Shown in pieces: positions 18,844-27,972 of a stretch of DNA of 64,000 nucleotides (positions are counted from its first letter, which is position 1; the number at the start of each line of letters is the position of its first letter). A program made the position numbers and the translations under genes. The DNA comes from Loktanella sp. M215. GTDB lineage: Bacteria > Pseudomonadota > Alphaproteobacteria > Rhodobacterales > Rhodobacteraceae. Location of the stretch: positions 78,231-142,230 of the forward strand of contig NZ_WMEA01000006.1 in assembly GCF_021735925.1 (NCBI RefSeq), written 5' to 3'. The notes below the pieces were generated by a model that did not search any database, was not told the DNA's origin, and saw only the letters and a program-made list of their open reading frames with translations.

Positions 18844-20112
18844 ATGATGTCTTTTCGCCACCCGAAGCCTCTTTGCTGTCTCGTCATGGGGGCTGTCGCC
18901 GTGCCAGCCATTCTTGCCGCGCAATCCTATGAGACCGGTGGTATCCAGCTGACCTTCGGGACGACTTTCAGGCTTGAGGCGACGGACAACAAGGGCCTGC
19001 GGGCCGACGCGGACAAATCGGGCAGTCTGGATGCGGTGGCGGGTCTTTCATTTGGCCTGTTGACCGCAACGCCTGCGTCGTCCTTTGCTGTGAATGCCAG
19101 TGGCGAGGCCCGTGCTGGAACCAGTGCCGACGCGTCCGGCATAACAGCGCCGCGTTTATCTACCGCCTACAACCGCAGCAGTGCGGACAGCACATTGGAC
19201 CTGTCGGCCACATTCAGTCAGACCGACCTGTCGCGTAACGAGGCCGTCGTCGCAGATGATATCGGGCTTGCCGGAATCGTGACGGGTACTGCCATACGCC
19301 GGGCCGTGTCGGCACGGGCTGGCCTGACATGGGGGCTGACCTCCCGGATTAGTTATGGTTTGTCTGCGGCGGTCGACAAGGTGACCTACACGGGTGGCTC
19401 TGCCACAGGTCTGGACGGCACGGCATTGCAGGATAACCGCCGTCTGACCCTTGGCGGGACGTCGGAGCTGGATCTGACCAAGGCGGCGCATCTCACATTG
19501 GGCCTATCCTATAGCATCTTCGACGAGGATGGTGCCCGCGACACGAGCGACACGACGACTCTGACGACGGGTCTGTCCATCGACCGGCCGCTTGGTACAG
19601 TCGGTGCTACACTGGGGGTGACCGACAGCAACGCCGGGCAGCGTTACAGCGTGTCGGCCGGACGCACGCTCGCATTGCCGAGCGGGACTGTTTCAGGTCA
19701 GATCGGGGTCAGCCTGTCTGATCGGGGTAGCACCGCGTTGATCGGGTCCATTGGTGCGAGCCGTGACCTTCCGGATGGTGCGCTGAACTTCGAACTGTCG
19801 CGCGATGTGTCGGTACAGAACGAACAGGATAGCGAACAACTGACAACGCAGCTGTCGCTGGCCTACACGCGCAGTCTGACGCCGCTGTCCGGGCTGGAGG
19901 TGGGCTTCAATCTGGCACAGGTCGAGGACACCCAGACCACGCGTCAGTCGCAGGATGCCACGCTAGGGGCGACCTATACACGGTCACTGACTCCGGACTG
20001 GTCAGCTGCAGCCGGATACAGCTATCGTTACGCCAAGGATGACCCGGGCGTGACCGCCCGGTCGAACACGGTGTTTCTGCAACTGCGCCGTAGTTTTGTG
20101 ACTCGTTACTGA
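18844..20112 (+). CDS. Outer-membrane beta-barrel protein of the EPS locus
   Basis: A 422-aa protein with an N-terminal signal (CLVMGAVAVPAILAAQS) followed by repeated amphipathic strands rich in Gly, Thr, Ser and Asp (for example LTWGLTSRISYGLSAAVDK, ASRDLPDGALNFELSRDV), ending in aromatic/basic RSFVTRY. This pattern fits an outer-membrane barrel, and a barrel of this size regularly follows the export gene in exosortase-associated clusters. Its role may be as a polymer porin or surface anchor. The family assignment rests on composition and position, not on catalytic motifs. The gene converges on the glycosyltransferase with only six bases between. Confidence 0.8.
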   Translation: MMSFRHPKPLCCLVMGAVAVPAILAAQSYETGGIQLTFGTTFRLEATDNKGLRADADKSGSLDAVAGLSFGLLTATPASSFAVNASGEARAGTSADASGITAPRLSTAYNRSSADSTLDLSATFSQTDLSRNEAVVADDIGLAGIVTGTAIRRAVSARAGLTWGLTSRISYGLSAAVDKVTYTGGSATGLDGTALQDNRRLTLGGTSELDLTKAAHLTLGLSYSIFDEDGARDTSDTTTLTTGLSIDRPLGTVGATLGVTDSNAGQRYSVSAGRTLALPSGTVSGQIGVSLSDRGSTALIGSIGASRDLPDGALNFELSRDVSVQNEQDSEQLTTQLSLAYTRSLTPLSGLEVGFNLAQVEDTQTTRQSQDATLGATYTRSLTPDWSAAAGYSYRYAKDDPGVTARSNTVFLQLRRSFVTRY

Positions 20113-20118
20113 CGGTTG

Positions 20119-21330
20119 TCAGCCGCGTCCCATCTTGCGGTAGATCCGGTCATAGGCGGCCAGCAGTTGTGGTTCCGTGTGGGACCATGACAGGTCGTTC
20201 AGCACCCGCTCGCGTCCCATTGCCCCCATGCGGGCCCGCCCGTCGGGATCGTCCATCAGTGCCGCTATCTTTTCTGCAAAGTCCACAGGATCGTTGGCGC
20301 GCGCATAAAGGCCCGCATTACCAGCAGAGACGCGGCCTTCGGTCAGGTCGAACTGCACCAGCGGCTTTTCAAGAGTCATGTATTCCATGACCTTGTTCAT
20401 GGTCGAGATGTCGTTCATCGCGTTCTTGGGGTCCGGTGACACACCGATGTCGATCACGTTCAGTGCGGCCAGCAGGTCGTCGCCGTAAAGCGCGCCGGTG
20501 AAGGTGAAATACGCGTCCAGATCATGCGCCGCCACGTCGCGCTGTACCTCTTCCAACTGTGGACCGAAGCCCACGATCAGAAAATGCACATCGGTGTTGC
20601 CCAGTTTGCGGATCAGGTGATCGGCGGCCAGCACCAGCAGGTCCATGCCTTCCTGCTGGCCGATCACACCCACATAACCCATGACAGATGCCGCGCCGCG
20701 CCGCATCTTGGGGTCGCCGGGACCGGGAATGAAGTTTTCGATCCGCGGGGCGGACCGGACGATAAAGACGTCTTCGGGCGCCATCTTGCCGCGCCGGACC
20801 GCGATGTCACGGAAGCTGCCGTTTGTTGCCATCGACACAGAGGCCGTGGCAAAGGTCATCCGCTCCCAGATCAGCATGACGCGGTAGAGCAGACCCTTCT
20901 TTCCGAACTTTGCTTCGAACAGTTCCGGGCAGACATCGTGATGGTCGAACATGTAATGCACCCCCCACAGGCGATACCACAGCGCCAGCAGGAAAATCAG
21001 GTCCGGCGGGTTGCAGCCCTGAATGACATCGAAAGGGCGTCGCTGCCATGCGACCCGCGCCAGCCGAAACCAGTGCCTGATCGCGTGGCTGTATTCGCGG
21101 GCATATGCCAAGGCCCCAGAATGAGCTTCCGGCGGTTCAGTATGGCGGTAGATATGGACACCGTCGATCACTTCATAAGGAGTATTCCAGCCCCGTCCCA
21201 TTGGGCAGATCACGGATACGTCGTAGCCTGCCTGCTTCAGGGTCGTGGCCTCCAGCCAGACGCGGCGGTCGAGTGGTACGGGCAGGTTTTCGACAACGAT
21301 CAGGATGTGGCGGTCGGCATGGTCGGTCAT
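20119..21330 (-). CDS. Family 4 glycosyltransferase
   Basis: A 403-aa GT-B fold glycosyltransferase. The N-terminal domain starts HILIVVENLPVPLDRRVWLE and contains GCNPPDLIF and DHHDVCPELF. The C-terminal donor domain has VMGYVGVIGQQEGMDLLV, LIVGFGPQLEEV, then DIGVSPDPKNAMNDISTMNK and VMEYMTLEKPLVQFD, where the usual EGFG-type Glu motif is modified to a KVMEYM form, as in glycosyltransferases often found in exosortase loci. It presumably adds one sugar of the repeat unit at the cytoplasmic membrane face. Donor and acceptor cannot be read from sequence. Start is the ATG at 21330. Confidence 0.9.
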   Translation of the reverse strand: MTDHADRHILIVVENLPVPLDRRVWLEATTLKQAGYDVSVICPMGRGWNTPYEVIDGVHIYRHTEPPEAHSGALAYAREYSHAIRHWFRLARVAWQRRPFDVIQGCNPPDLIFLLALWYRLWGVHYMFDHHDVCPELFEAKFGKKGLLYRVMLIWERMTFATASVSMATNGSFRDIAVRRGKMAPEDVFIVRSAPRIENFIPGPGDPKMRRGAASVMGYVGVIGQQEGMDLLVLAADHLIRKLGNTDVHFLIVGFGPQLEEVQRDVAAHDLDAYFTFTGALYGDDLLAALNVIDIGVSPDPKNAMNDISTMNKVMEYMTLEKPLVQFDLTEGRVSAGNAGLYARANDPVDFAEKIAALMDDPDGRARMGAMGRERVLNDLSWSHTEPQLLAAYDRIYRKMGRG

Positions 21331-21430
21331 GGAGGTCCAGACAGGCTAAAAGGTCTAGTCATCCCAAGGATTGCAGGATGACAAGACGAAACTGAGACAA
21401 AGACAGGGCAATTGCTGCCCCGCCGCGCAT

Positions 21431-22408
21431 TTAGGCAATCTTTTTCCCATAGTCACGCTGCAACAAGCAGACTGCATATTCCAGCGTTTCACCCAATCCC
21501 CAGCCGTTTGAATCGGCCAGATCGCAAAACTCTTTAATCGTATCGGGTCGAGCCTTGAGATTAAGCTGTGCAGTGCGCCCCGTGCGGCGGCTGCGAAATC
21601 CCGGGTTCTCGGCGGCCTGCACCTTTGGTGGTTTGCGCACCGGCGCACCGATCGGCCAATCGCGAGGCCTGAAGCCCGCCAGATCGTCGACAGAACCCGA
21701 AGCAGCGCGCTTGCGTTTCACCTTATGGCTGCCCCGCTGTTCCAGACCTGCCTTGAGTTGCGACAGGACTTCGGCGGTGAAGGACTGCGCGTTCTTGCAG
21801 GCATTTTCCAGATTGGACACCTGTGCGGTCGGCAGATCGCGCAGCAAACCGCCATAATCGAAAATGTCGCGGTATGCTGCACGTTCGACGATGGGTGTGG
21901 AAAACAGGGTGATCCCAGCTTCGATCATTTGGGCGCGAACGCTCTTAAACGATCGGGATGCAACGGCGGCGCTCGTGCGAGTCATCAGCACACCGTGTGC
22001 GATTGATCGTTGCGCCACACGTTTCTGATTGTGGATCAGACGGACCGTCTTGGCTGCCCCGTTGGTATCCATCGATCCGCCTTGCGTCGGTATGACAACA
22101 AGGTCGGACATGCCAATAGCGTTTGCGGTCATCGTGCTAGCCGTAGCTTCAAGATCTATGATAACGAACTGGGTTTGGCTGGCGGCGGCGTAGATATGCT
22201 GGACAATATCGTCCTCGACTACGTTGGTAATGATGCGAATGTTGTCTGGCTTGCCGGGCAGTGCACCCCAATGAGAAATCCAGCGCCCGGGGTCAGCATC
22301 AATGATGACAATCTCGGCCTTGCGAGACGCTAGTTCCGAGGCGAGCAACAGGGCTGCAGTCGTTTTGCCAGCCCCACCTTTAAAGTTTGCAAACGTGATA
22401 ACGGACAA
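21431..22408 (-). CDS. parA: ParA-family ATPase with a C-terminal ribbon-helix-helix-like tail
   Basis: A 325-aa Walker-type partition ATPase with the deviant P-loop FANFKGGAGKTTAALLL (residues 6-22), the second motif VIIDADPG near 35-42 and VIIDLEATAST near 95. ParA proteins position plasmids or large complexes on the nucleoid. Unusually, after a Lys/Arg/Pro-rich linker (about 220-275) the last 50 residues (RTAQLNLKARPDTIKEF, then NGWGLGETLEYAVCLLQ) look like a CopG-type DNA-binding fold. No ParB gene is next to it. The upstream 270 bases are very AT-rich with short repeats. It might be a plasmid partition gene whose DNA binder is fused, or a stand-alone positioning ATPase. Confidence 0.85.
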   Translation of the reverse strand: MSVITFANFKGGAGKTTAALLLASELASRKAEIVIIDADPGRWISHWGALPGKPDNIRIITNVVEDDIVQHIYAAASQTQFVIIDLEATASTMTANAIGMSDLVVIPTQGGSMDTNGAAKTVRLIHNQKRVAQRSIAHGVLMTRTSAAVASRSFKSVRAQMIEAGITLFSTPIVERAAYRDIFDYGGLLRDLPTAQVSNLENACKNAQSFTAEVLSQLKAGLEQRGSHKVKRKRAASGSVDDLAGFRPRDWPIGAPVRKPPKVQAAENPGFRSRRTGRTAQLNLKARPDTIKEFCDLADSNGWGLGETLEYAVCLLQRDYGKKIA

Positions 22409-22681
22409 GGCCTATTCTTTCGCAAGCTCATATCGATCATATGGCGGCTGTCAGACCGTAAACTATATTTGGCACGTCGCATAAATTTTGTAAACTAACA
22501 GCCAACAATAAATTCGATTTATAATCGATATAAAAATAAATACTATCTAAATGGTATCTTATCGCTAGCTACATGGTCGCTATAAAATTTTTACAATTTA
22601 AGGTCTGCTATTACCACGCTATCTAATGAATAATGTTACGCTCCGATGCTACTCGTCTTTTTTACTGATCATGACTGACAG
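22409..22681. other. AT-rich region upstream of the ParA-like gene
   Basis: This 273-base stretch has much lower GC than the rest of the window. It contains a direct repeat GTAAACTA at 22458-22465 and 22490-22497 (32 bases apart), the pair ATATCGAT (22430-22437) and its complement ATCGATAT (22524-22531), and a dyad TCGATT-TAT-AATCGA at 22514-22528. Such features could be operators or a centromere for the ParA-like protein. No gene was recognised. Confidence 0.4.
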
Positions 22682-22891
22682 CTATTTGACAGAAGCGCGC
22701 GTTATGTCTTGAGATGACGCAGGCATTCCGGTGCCCGACACGATGGCAATTGCCAGAGTAATCACAAAGCTGACCGTCCCGCACAGAAGATAGAGGCTGA
22801 CCAGACCCAGCAGGTCGATACCATACCACAGACCCGTCAGGACACCGGCGAATGCGCCAACTATACCACCTAGAATGCATAGGATGATCAC
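22682..22891 (-). CDS. Small two-helix membrane protein
   Basis: A 69-aa product from a GTG start at 22891 with AAGGA about 7 bases upstream. It consists of two hydrophobic segments (ILGGIVGAFAGVLTGLWYGI and LLGLVSLYLLCGTVSFVITL) joined by a short turn, with a short polar tail. I do not know its function. The glycine-spaced hairpin resembles the N-terminal membrane anchor of the response regulator encoded at 55970-57160. It lies between the rhomboid and ParA-like genes in the same direction, with about 110 and 270 bases on each side, so it may be expressed alone. Confidence 0.6.
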   Translation of the reverse strand: MIILCILGGIVGAFAGVLTGLWYGIDLLGLVSLYLLCGTVSFVITLAIAIVSGTGMPASSQDITRASVK

Positions 22892-23001
22892 GTCAGGTTC
22901 CTTCCGTCATGCGTGGCCTTTCTGTGTTGATTAAGGTCTGAATTGTGGCGGGACTGTGTCACCTTTCCGGCAGAAACCGGGAGGATTAGATTGGAATTGA
23001 T

Positions 23002-23652
23002 TTAACGCCGGGGCCAGATCAGTGCGGCAAAGGCTCCTGTCAGAAATCCGCCCGTATGTGCCTGCCACGCCACGCTGGTGCCGATGGCGACTCGGCTGAC
23101 CAGATCGGACAGCACCAGAATTACGGCAATCAGCACCAGACGTCCCACTTTCTGCAGCAAACCGGTCCGGTTGACGTCCGACCAGAACAGTCGACTGTCG
23201 ACGCCGTAAACCCCCAGCAGCCCGAACAGGCCGCCGGACGCACCCACCATCGCCGTGTGCTGCGGTCCGAACAGGGCGAATACCAACGCCGCCCCGACGC
23301 CCGACATCAGATAAAGCAGCGCTGCGTCGCCTGCCGAACGCTGCTCGAGGATCAGTCGCCAGAGCCAGACCAGTCCGATCATGTTCACCACCAGGTGCTG
23401 TAACCCGGTGTGCAGGAACATGTAGGTCACGAAGATGGTAAAGGATTGTCCCTCAAACAGCACCTTGCCGCCGCTGATCAAATCCGACTGGAACGCCCCG
23501 TAGCGGAATGCAGTGCTGCGCAGGTCGTGGGGGCCCAGCATACCGTGATCCGTCAATTGCAACACCAGCTCTGGCACAATGCACAAGGTAAGCAAGAGTG
23601 TGATGGAAAATGGCAGCCATGGTCGGGTCGGGGGGGGAGCGGATTGCGTCAT
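23002..23652 (-). CDS. Rhomboid-family intramembrane serine protease
   Basis: A 216-aa protein with six predicted membrane helices and the rhomboid signature: catalytic Ser139 in VGASGGLFG, His199 in AWQAHTGGF, and the HLVVN element (86-90) that contributes to the oxyanion site. Rhomboids cut membrane helices of other proteins. It starts 39 bases after the exosortase gene and reads in the same direction, so the two are probably co-transcribed. This suggests, without proof, that it acts on VPLPA-CTERM or related membrane-anchored surface proteins. It is not obviously of the rhombosortase type, as no GlyGly-CTERM tails were seen. Confidence 0.92.
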   Translation of the reverse strand: MTQSAPPPTRPWLPFSITLLLTLCIVPELVLQLTDHGMLGPHDLRSTAFRYGAFQSDLISGGKVLFEGQSFTIFVTYMFLHTGLQHLVVNMIGLVWLWRLILEQRSAGDAALLYLMSGVGAALVFALFGPQHTAMVGASGGLFGLLGVYGVDSRLFWSDVNRTGLLQKVGRLVLIAVILVLSDLVSRVAIGTSVAWQAHTGGFLTGAFAALIWPRR

Positions 23653-23691
23653 GTCACTTTGTGACCGGGGTCGCTAAAGCGGGCAAGGGGT

Positions 23692-25302
23692 CTATTCCGG
23701 AATGAAGCGTGGCAGCTTTGGCAGAAGGTCCGCCATAAATTTCTGCATCCGCGCATCCGCATCAGCCTCTGTTTCGCTCTCGGCAATCGGGGTCACGAAA
23801 CGCACCAGCGCACCATCCGTCCGACCGATGGTCAGACTGTCATAGACCACATCGATCTTGGCCATGTAGTCGTTGGTCATCCGCGTGCCCCTCTGTTCGA
23901 ACCAGTAATATACAAGCTGGCGGGAGAGCCCCTTTTCGATGACGGCGCGGTTGACGTCGAATGTGCCATAGACCGTATCCGGCATCGCGATCGGTGTCTG
24001 AGCGATCGAGAAGATCTCCCACCCACCGACAGGTAGGCAGACTTCCGGCGAATGGATGCCGGAGCCTTCTGTCTGCTTGTCGTAGTAGGCCGCGAAGAAG
24101 TTGATGTAGGTATTGGGATTGCTGGGACTGGTATATACGGCGTTGATGTAATCCGATGCCTTTAGCACCTGCTCCACATCCGGCTCCAGCGGGATAGTAT
24201 AGGAATTCCAGTCCAAAATATCACGTGGGAACGCGGAAAACCGGTCGCGGTCGGGCATGATCCGTTCCGGAGCGGGTGTCAGGATGAAAAGAGCCGAGAT
24301 CGCAAGGGTTAGGCCGGTTGCCACAATGACCCCAGGTGACGGGGCCACCCGCAGAATACGGCCTGCCTGTGCGCCTAGCCCGTCGAAATCCATGTCGATA
24401 GTATCGCGCAGGCCCAGCGGACTGGGTGTCAGGCGCTGCAGCAGCACGGCCGTCAGGAACAGGATTGCGATACAGGCACCGAAGATCACCCAGCCTTCAA
24501 AGAAGTGCAAAAACCCTTCCGCCTGGCCGATGCCGTAGCTGTTGACCAGGATACCAATCATGCCAATCCGAAAGGAATTCATGAAGACGGTCAGTGGCGC
24601 CGCCATCATGAACATGACGACCTTGTGCCAGAACGGCCCGCGATACAGGATCGCGAACAGATAACTGAATGACAGGATCGGGAACAGGTAGCGTAGGCCG
24701 GAACAGGCCTCGGCCACCTGCAGCTTGTAGATGCCCAAGTCGATGACGTTGCCTTCAAGAAAGACGGGGATGCCCGCCATCTGAATGAACCACACGCCCA
24801 GTTCCGACGAGACCAGCTGCAGGAAGATCGTCAGTTTCCAGTAGACGAACTGGGGCAGGGGCAGCATGAAGACCAGATGCAGCACCGGCAGCTGATGAGT
24901 ACGGCCACGAGCCCAGCCAAAGCCGGTCAGCACGACCCCCCCGACCCAGACAATGAAAGCATAGGTCACGATATCCGGGATTTGCACCAGATTGCCGAAG
25001 ATGCCAAAGACTAGCCCGGCCACGATGACGATAATACCGGGAATTCGGTTGGCGGTCACATCCGCCGCTGCAAGCGGTGCATGCCGCAGCTCGCGCAGGA
25101 AAAGATAGAGAGAAATCAGTGGAATCAGCGGACCGTGGCTGTATTCCGGCGTCATCCAGGCCGCACCAAGTGACTGGAATCCCAGCCAGAAGATCGGCAC
25201 TGCGGTCGCGATCAGCGCAACGATCCAGAAAAAGCCCCACGGATCTATTGCTGTAAATCGCGCGGCCATTGAACCGCTCGCAGGTTGCACGCTGTCGGAC
25301 AT
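23692..25302 (-). CDS. xrtD: Exosortase D, VPLPA-CTERM specific, with EpsI-like C-terminal domain
   Basis: A 536-aa inner-membrane transpeptidase-like enzyme that cuts C-terminal VPLPA-CTERM sorting tails of exported proteins. The membrane domain (about eight helices) holds the exosortase triad: Cys200 ([12 protein letters not shown]), Arg245 ([10 protein letters not shown]) and His266 (GFLHFFEGW). From about residue 320 the protein continues into a soluble EpsI-type domain with [14 protein letters not shown]. The family match is supported by cognate substrates in the window: intact VPLPA-CTERM proteins at 26650, 52588 and 54798, and broken tails at 10634 and 57492. A rhomboid protease gene follows. 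The PrsT-like and export genes 3-15 kb away complete the usual exosortase-polysaccharide partnership. Confidence 0.95.
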   Translation of the reverse strand: MSDSVQPASGSMAARFTAIDPWGFFWIVALIATAVPIFWLGFQSLGAAWMTPEYSHGPLIPLISLYLFLRELRHAPLAAADVTANRIPGIIVIVAGLVFGIFGNLVQIPDIVTYAFIVWVGGVVLTGFGWARGRTHQLPVLHLVFMLPLPQFVYWKLTIFLQLVSSELGVWFIQMAGIPVFLEGNVIDLGIYKLQVAEACSGLRYLFPILSFSYLFAILYRGPFWHKVVMFMMAAPLTVFMNSFRIGMIGILVNSYGIGQAEGFLHFFEGWVIFGACIAILFLTAVLLQRLTPSPLGLRDTIDMDFDGLGAQAGRILRVAPSPGVIVATGLTLAISALFILTPAPERIMPDRDRFSAFPRDILDWNSYTIPLEPDVEQVLKASDYINAVYTSPSNPNTYINFFAAYYDKQTEGSGIHSPEVCLPVGGWEIFSIAQTPIAMPDTVYGTFDVNRAVIEKGLSRQLVYYWFEQRGTRMTNDYMAKIDVVYDSLTIGRTDGALVRFVTPIAESETEADADARMQKFMADLLPKLPRFIPE

Positions 25303-25371
25303 CGATCAGGTCACTCTATGCACAAATAAAATCACGCCCGCTGTTGCAGCCGTTTTTTGCACATAGCAAGT

Positions 25372-26328
25372 TCATGGGTTTGAATCGATGCTTTTCAGGC
25401 CATCAACAAACTGTTTACCAGTTTGCATCCGGGGAGTCCCCGATAACGCGCTTTCGGTCTTGTGCAGCGCCAGCCAGATCAGCCTATCAGGACGGCTGGC
25501 CAAAAGTGTCGCGCAGATGCAGGCCGCCACCGTCATCTCAACCGTGGCCTCTTTCAGCGGGGTGACGCGATCCAGAACTGACAGACACAGCGGATGGACC
25601 AGATAAACGCCCATGGCCACGTTGGACGCCCATCGCGAAAAAGCCGTCGAATGGGTGGGGCAGAGAGTGCAAAGGATGAAAACACCGCCTGCGATGGCCA
25701 GCTGTGGAACGCCTGCGGTCCAGCCTGCGGCAAACGCGATCCCCATAAAGATGGACCAAATCATCGCCTGCACCACGGTCCGCCCCTGATAAAACCCCAG
25801 CGCAACCCCAAGGCAGACCGCAGGGCCTGCGAATAGCCACTGTGCGATGGGTGTCGGAAACAAGCGGTCCTGCTGCAGGCCTGACATGGCCAGACCCGTC
25901 CCAACAAGAAGCGTGCAAGCGATGACGATGGCGGTCGGCCGCACAAGGCGCAGAGCAGGATAAAGCAGAATACTGACCAGAAACGCAAACGGCAGGAACC
26001 ACAGATGCAGTGCAGGTCCAGTAAGGATCATCCCTGCGTTGAATTCCTGCGAAAGGGGCCGGCCGGTCAGGGTAGCCTCCAGCAATTTCAGGGTGCCATA
26101 AATGGCGGACCAGATCACCCACGGTTGCAGCAACCGGTGCGCGCGGACGATTGTGAATCTGCCGAAATCCATGACGTGTGCCGCAGGGCGTGCATAGGCC
26201 ACAAGCAGGATCAGGAAAAAAGGCAACCCCGCATAGCCGACTGCAGCACCCGGGCCACCTGCGTGGAACGCAACGATCCCGAAGGCTGCCACCAGCCTTG
26301 CAAGATCCAATGTGCCGTTTCGTTCCAT
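25372..26328 (-). CDS. Membrane acyltransferase (acyltransferase 3 family)
   Basis: About 318 aa from the Met at 26328, where the family pattern begins (RNGTLDLARLVAAFGIVAFH, with the catalytic-type His after the first helix). Around ten hydrophobic helices follow, with RAHRLLQPWVIWSAIYG and a late YLVHPL typical of the family. Such proteins O-acetylate or succinylate sugars of exopolysaccharide across the inner membrane. An in-frame extension of 45 codons to 26463 exists but shows no homology. It ends about 70 bases before the start of the exosortase gene and reads in the same direction. Confidence 0.88.
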   Translation of the reverse strand: MERNGTLDLARLVAAFGIVAFHAGGPGAAVGYAGLPFFLILLVAYARPAAHVMDFGRFTIVRAHRLLQPWVIWSAIYGTLKLLEATLTGRPLSQEFNAGMILTGPALHLWFLPFAFLVSILLYPALRLVRPTAIVIACTLLVGTGLAMSGLQQDRLFPTPIAQWLFAGPAVCLGVALGFYQGRTVVQAMIWSIFMGIAFAAGWTAGVPQLAIAGGVFILCTLCPTHSTAFSRWASNVAMGVYLVHPLCLSVLDRVTPLKEATVEMTVAACICATLLASRPDRLIWLALHKTESALSGTPRMQTGKQFVDGLKSIDSNP

Positions 26329-26649
26329 GGTACATGTCCCCACCAGACGAGACAAAAATTGACCGGCTTTGATTAAAATAGTCTTAACGACCTCTTTGAT
26401 GGTTACCCGACCCGCTGTGACAGCAAATATGCTGGCGCGAGCGCAGGATGCCGGTTGCTTCACAAGGGGCGGACATCATGTGGCGAGGTATCTTTGCTCA
26501 TGGCGTGTCGCGTGCTGATCAATCCTTGTGCAATGCGGTCAGAAATTCACATCCTTGATGCGTAGGCCCGGAAATCGTGGCGATTGCACTTGTCACTTCG
26601 TAGTGATGTGTTATCTGCAGAATATTAATAAACGCCTTGGAGAGCTGCC
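26329..26649. other. Intergenic gap between divergent genes
   Basis: A 321-base region between the leftward acyltransferase and the rightward VPLPA-CTERM gene. It should hold both promoters. Apart from the AT-rich CAGAATATTAATAAACG just before the ribosome site at about 26639-26645, I see no feature in it. Confidence 0.35.
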
Positions 26650-27273
26650 GTGAAAAAGATTTTGATGGCCATCGCCGCAATGTCATGCTTCGGCAGTGGC
26701 GCGAGTGCCGCGACGGTTAACTTTATGGGGTCGTCGTTCTTCACTACAGCGATCAACGCGACCAATCCCGGGCTTCAGGCAAAAGCGGCCGTTGTTAAGA
26801 ACAGCGGATCACAAGTCTTTATGTCTGCCCCGCTCAGCTTCGGGCTTGATGCGGTCGGCGATTCATTCACGGCTGATCTGTTCATCGTCCGCACGCTGCA
26901 AAAAGCGCTGGATGGCAACGACACCATGGCGAAGCCTTTCACGCTGGCCTTCAGCTTCGGTCAGGGTACCACGTCGGTCAGCGGCACCACTTATGCCCAG
27001 ACTGCTGGCGGCATGACATATGGTGTCATCGACTTTACGAATGGTGGTTTCATCAACCTTCGCGACGGCACCGCCCTGCGTGTCAGCCTGAATGATGCAA
27101 CGTTCAATGCAGGCCCCGCAGGCACGTTCACACCGGGCAAGGCGAATGGTGCATTGGTGAATGCAACCTTTACGCTGTCGCCGGTTCCGGTGCCTGCCAG
27201 CCTGCCCTTGGGTCTGTCGGCGATCCTGATGATGGCCTTCGTAGCCAAGCGTCGGAAGTCCACAACGGTCTGA
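26650..27273 (+). CDS. VPLPA-CTERM sorting-domain protein
   Basis: A 207-aa secreted protein starting at GTG with GGAGAG 8 bases upstream. It has a Sec signal peptide (KKILMAIAAMSCFGSGASA, cleavage about residue 21), a mid-region rich in small and polar residues, and the C-terminal tail VPVPASLPLGLSAI, a hydrophobic helix, then AKRRKSTTV. This is the recognition tail for the exosortase D encoded 1.3 kb away. The body of the protein matches no domain I recognise. A strong terminator follows, so it is probably a single-gene unit. It may be a surface or matrix protein. Confidence 0.88.
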   Translation: MKKILMAIAAMSCFGSGASAATVNFMGSSFFTTAINATNPGLQAKAAVVKNSGSQVFMSAPLSFGLDAVGDSFTADLFIVRTLQKALDGNDTMAKPFTLAFSFGQGTTSVSGTTYAQTAGGMTYGVIDFTNGGFINLRDGTALRVSLNDATFNAGPAGTFTPGKANGALVNATFTLSPVPVPASLPLGLSAILMMAFVAKRRKSTTV

Positions 27274-27296
27274 TCCAAAGCGACCACTGCAATACG

Positions 27297-27319
27297 ACGG
27301 CGGCTTCGGCCGCCGTTTT
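27297..27319 (+). terminator. Intrinsic terminator after the VPLPA-CTERM gene
   Basis: A perfect 8-bp stem (ACGGCGGC / GCCGCCGT) closed by a TTCG tetraloop and followed by TTTT, 24 bases after the stop codon at 27273. Confidence 0.85.
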
Positions 27320-27382
27320 GCGTTTGTGACCACGCAGTTCGTGCGGCGGGGATGCATCGTGGGGATGTTCCTAAGTATCGGA

Positions 27383-27934
27383 TCAGATCACCCACCCCCT
27401 GCGGCGCATCCAGAGCCAGCCAAGGGCTACGCCTAGTGCGTTCATCATCAGATCGTCCACATCGAACTTGCGCCATGCACAAGGATAAAGGCCCCATGCC
27501 CCGGTCAGTTGTGTCAGCTCGACCAGCAGCGTCAGGCCGATACCAAACATCATCATGCGGCGCCATGTGACGACATAGGGGGCTAGAGCGGCCCCGATGG
27601 CCGCGCAAAGCACAACGTTCATGACCGTCGCCGCGATGGTCCGGTTCGTGATCCATTTCAGGATCGCGGCGTCGTTACGATACAGATGCACGAAGGTCTG
27701 CAGGAAATTGAACGGGATCAGCTGCGGTTGCGCGCCTTTGATCGGACAGATCATCGCGGCGCGGTCTGGCAAAGGATGCTGCGTCAATATTAGAAATATC
27801 AGCATAGTGAAGATAAGAAATACTAATTCTATAGTGATGCCCCTAAAGCACCATATCAATAAAGATAAAATCCCAGTCCCGGCAGTCGTAAAAATGAGCG
27901 CAAGGCCTGCAAATTGAAAAAACCAATCCATCAA
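27383..27934 (-). CDS. VanZ-like membrane protein
   Basis: A 183-aa protein with four or five membrane helices and the VanZ-family elements IPFNFLQTF near residue 75 and ELTQLTGAWGLYP followed by KFDVDDLMMNALG near the end. VanZ-like proteins are common in polysaccharide clusters but their activity is unsettled. The first 60 codons are notably AT-rich compared with the rest of the gene. The gene stands 38 bases downstream of the hexapeptide acyltransferase and shares its direction, so the two may be one transcript. Confidence 0.85.
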   Translation of the reverse strand: MMDWFFQFAGLALIFTTAGTGILSLLIWCFRGITIELVFLIFTMLIFLILTQHPLPDRAAMICPIKGAQPQLIPFNFLQTFVHLYRNDAAILKWITNRTIAATVMNVVLCAAIGAALAPYVVTWRRMMMFGIGLTLLVELTQLTGAWGLYPCAWRKFDVDDLMMNALGVALGWLWMRRRGWVI

Positions 27935-27972
27935 TTAAAATACTGAGATTATCTTAGCCTCTGATCCGATTT

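Noticed and set aside
22385..22394. Palindrome GTTTGCAAAC as an operator
   Set aside because: It lies inside the start of the ParA-like coding region and only one copy was seen.
23002..23652. Rhombosortase (GlyGly-CTERM) system
   Set aside because: No GlyGly-CTERM tails were seen; all sorting tails in the window are of VPLPA type next to an exosortase.
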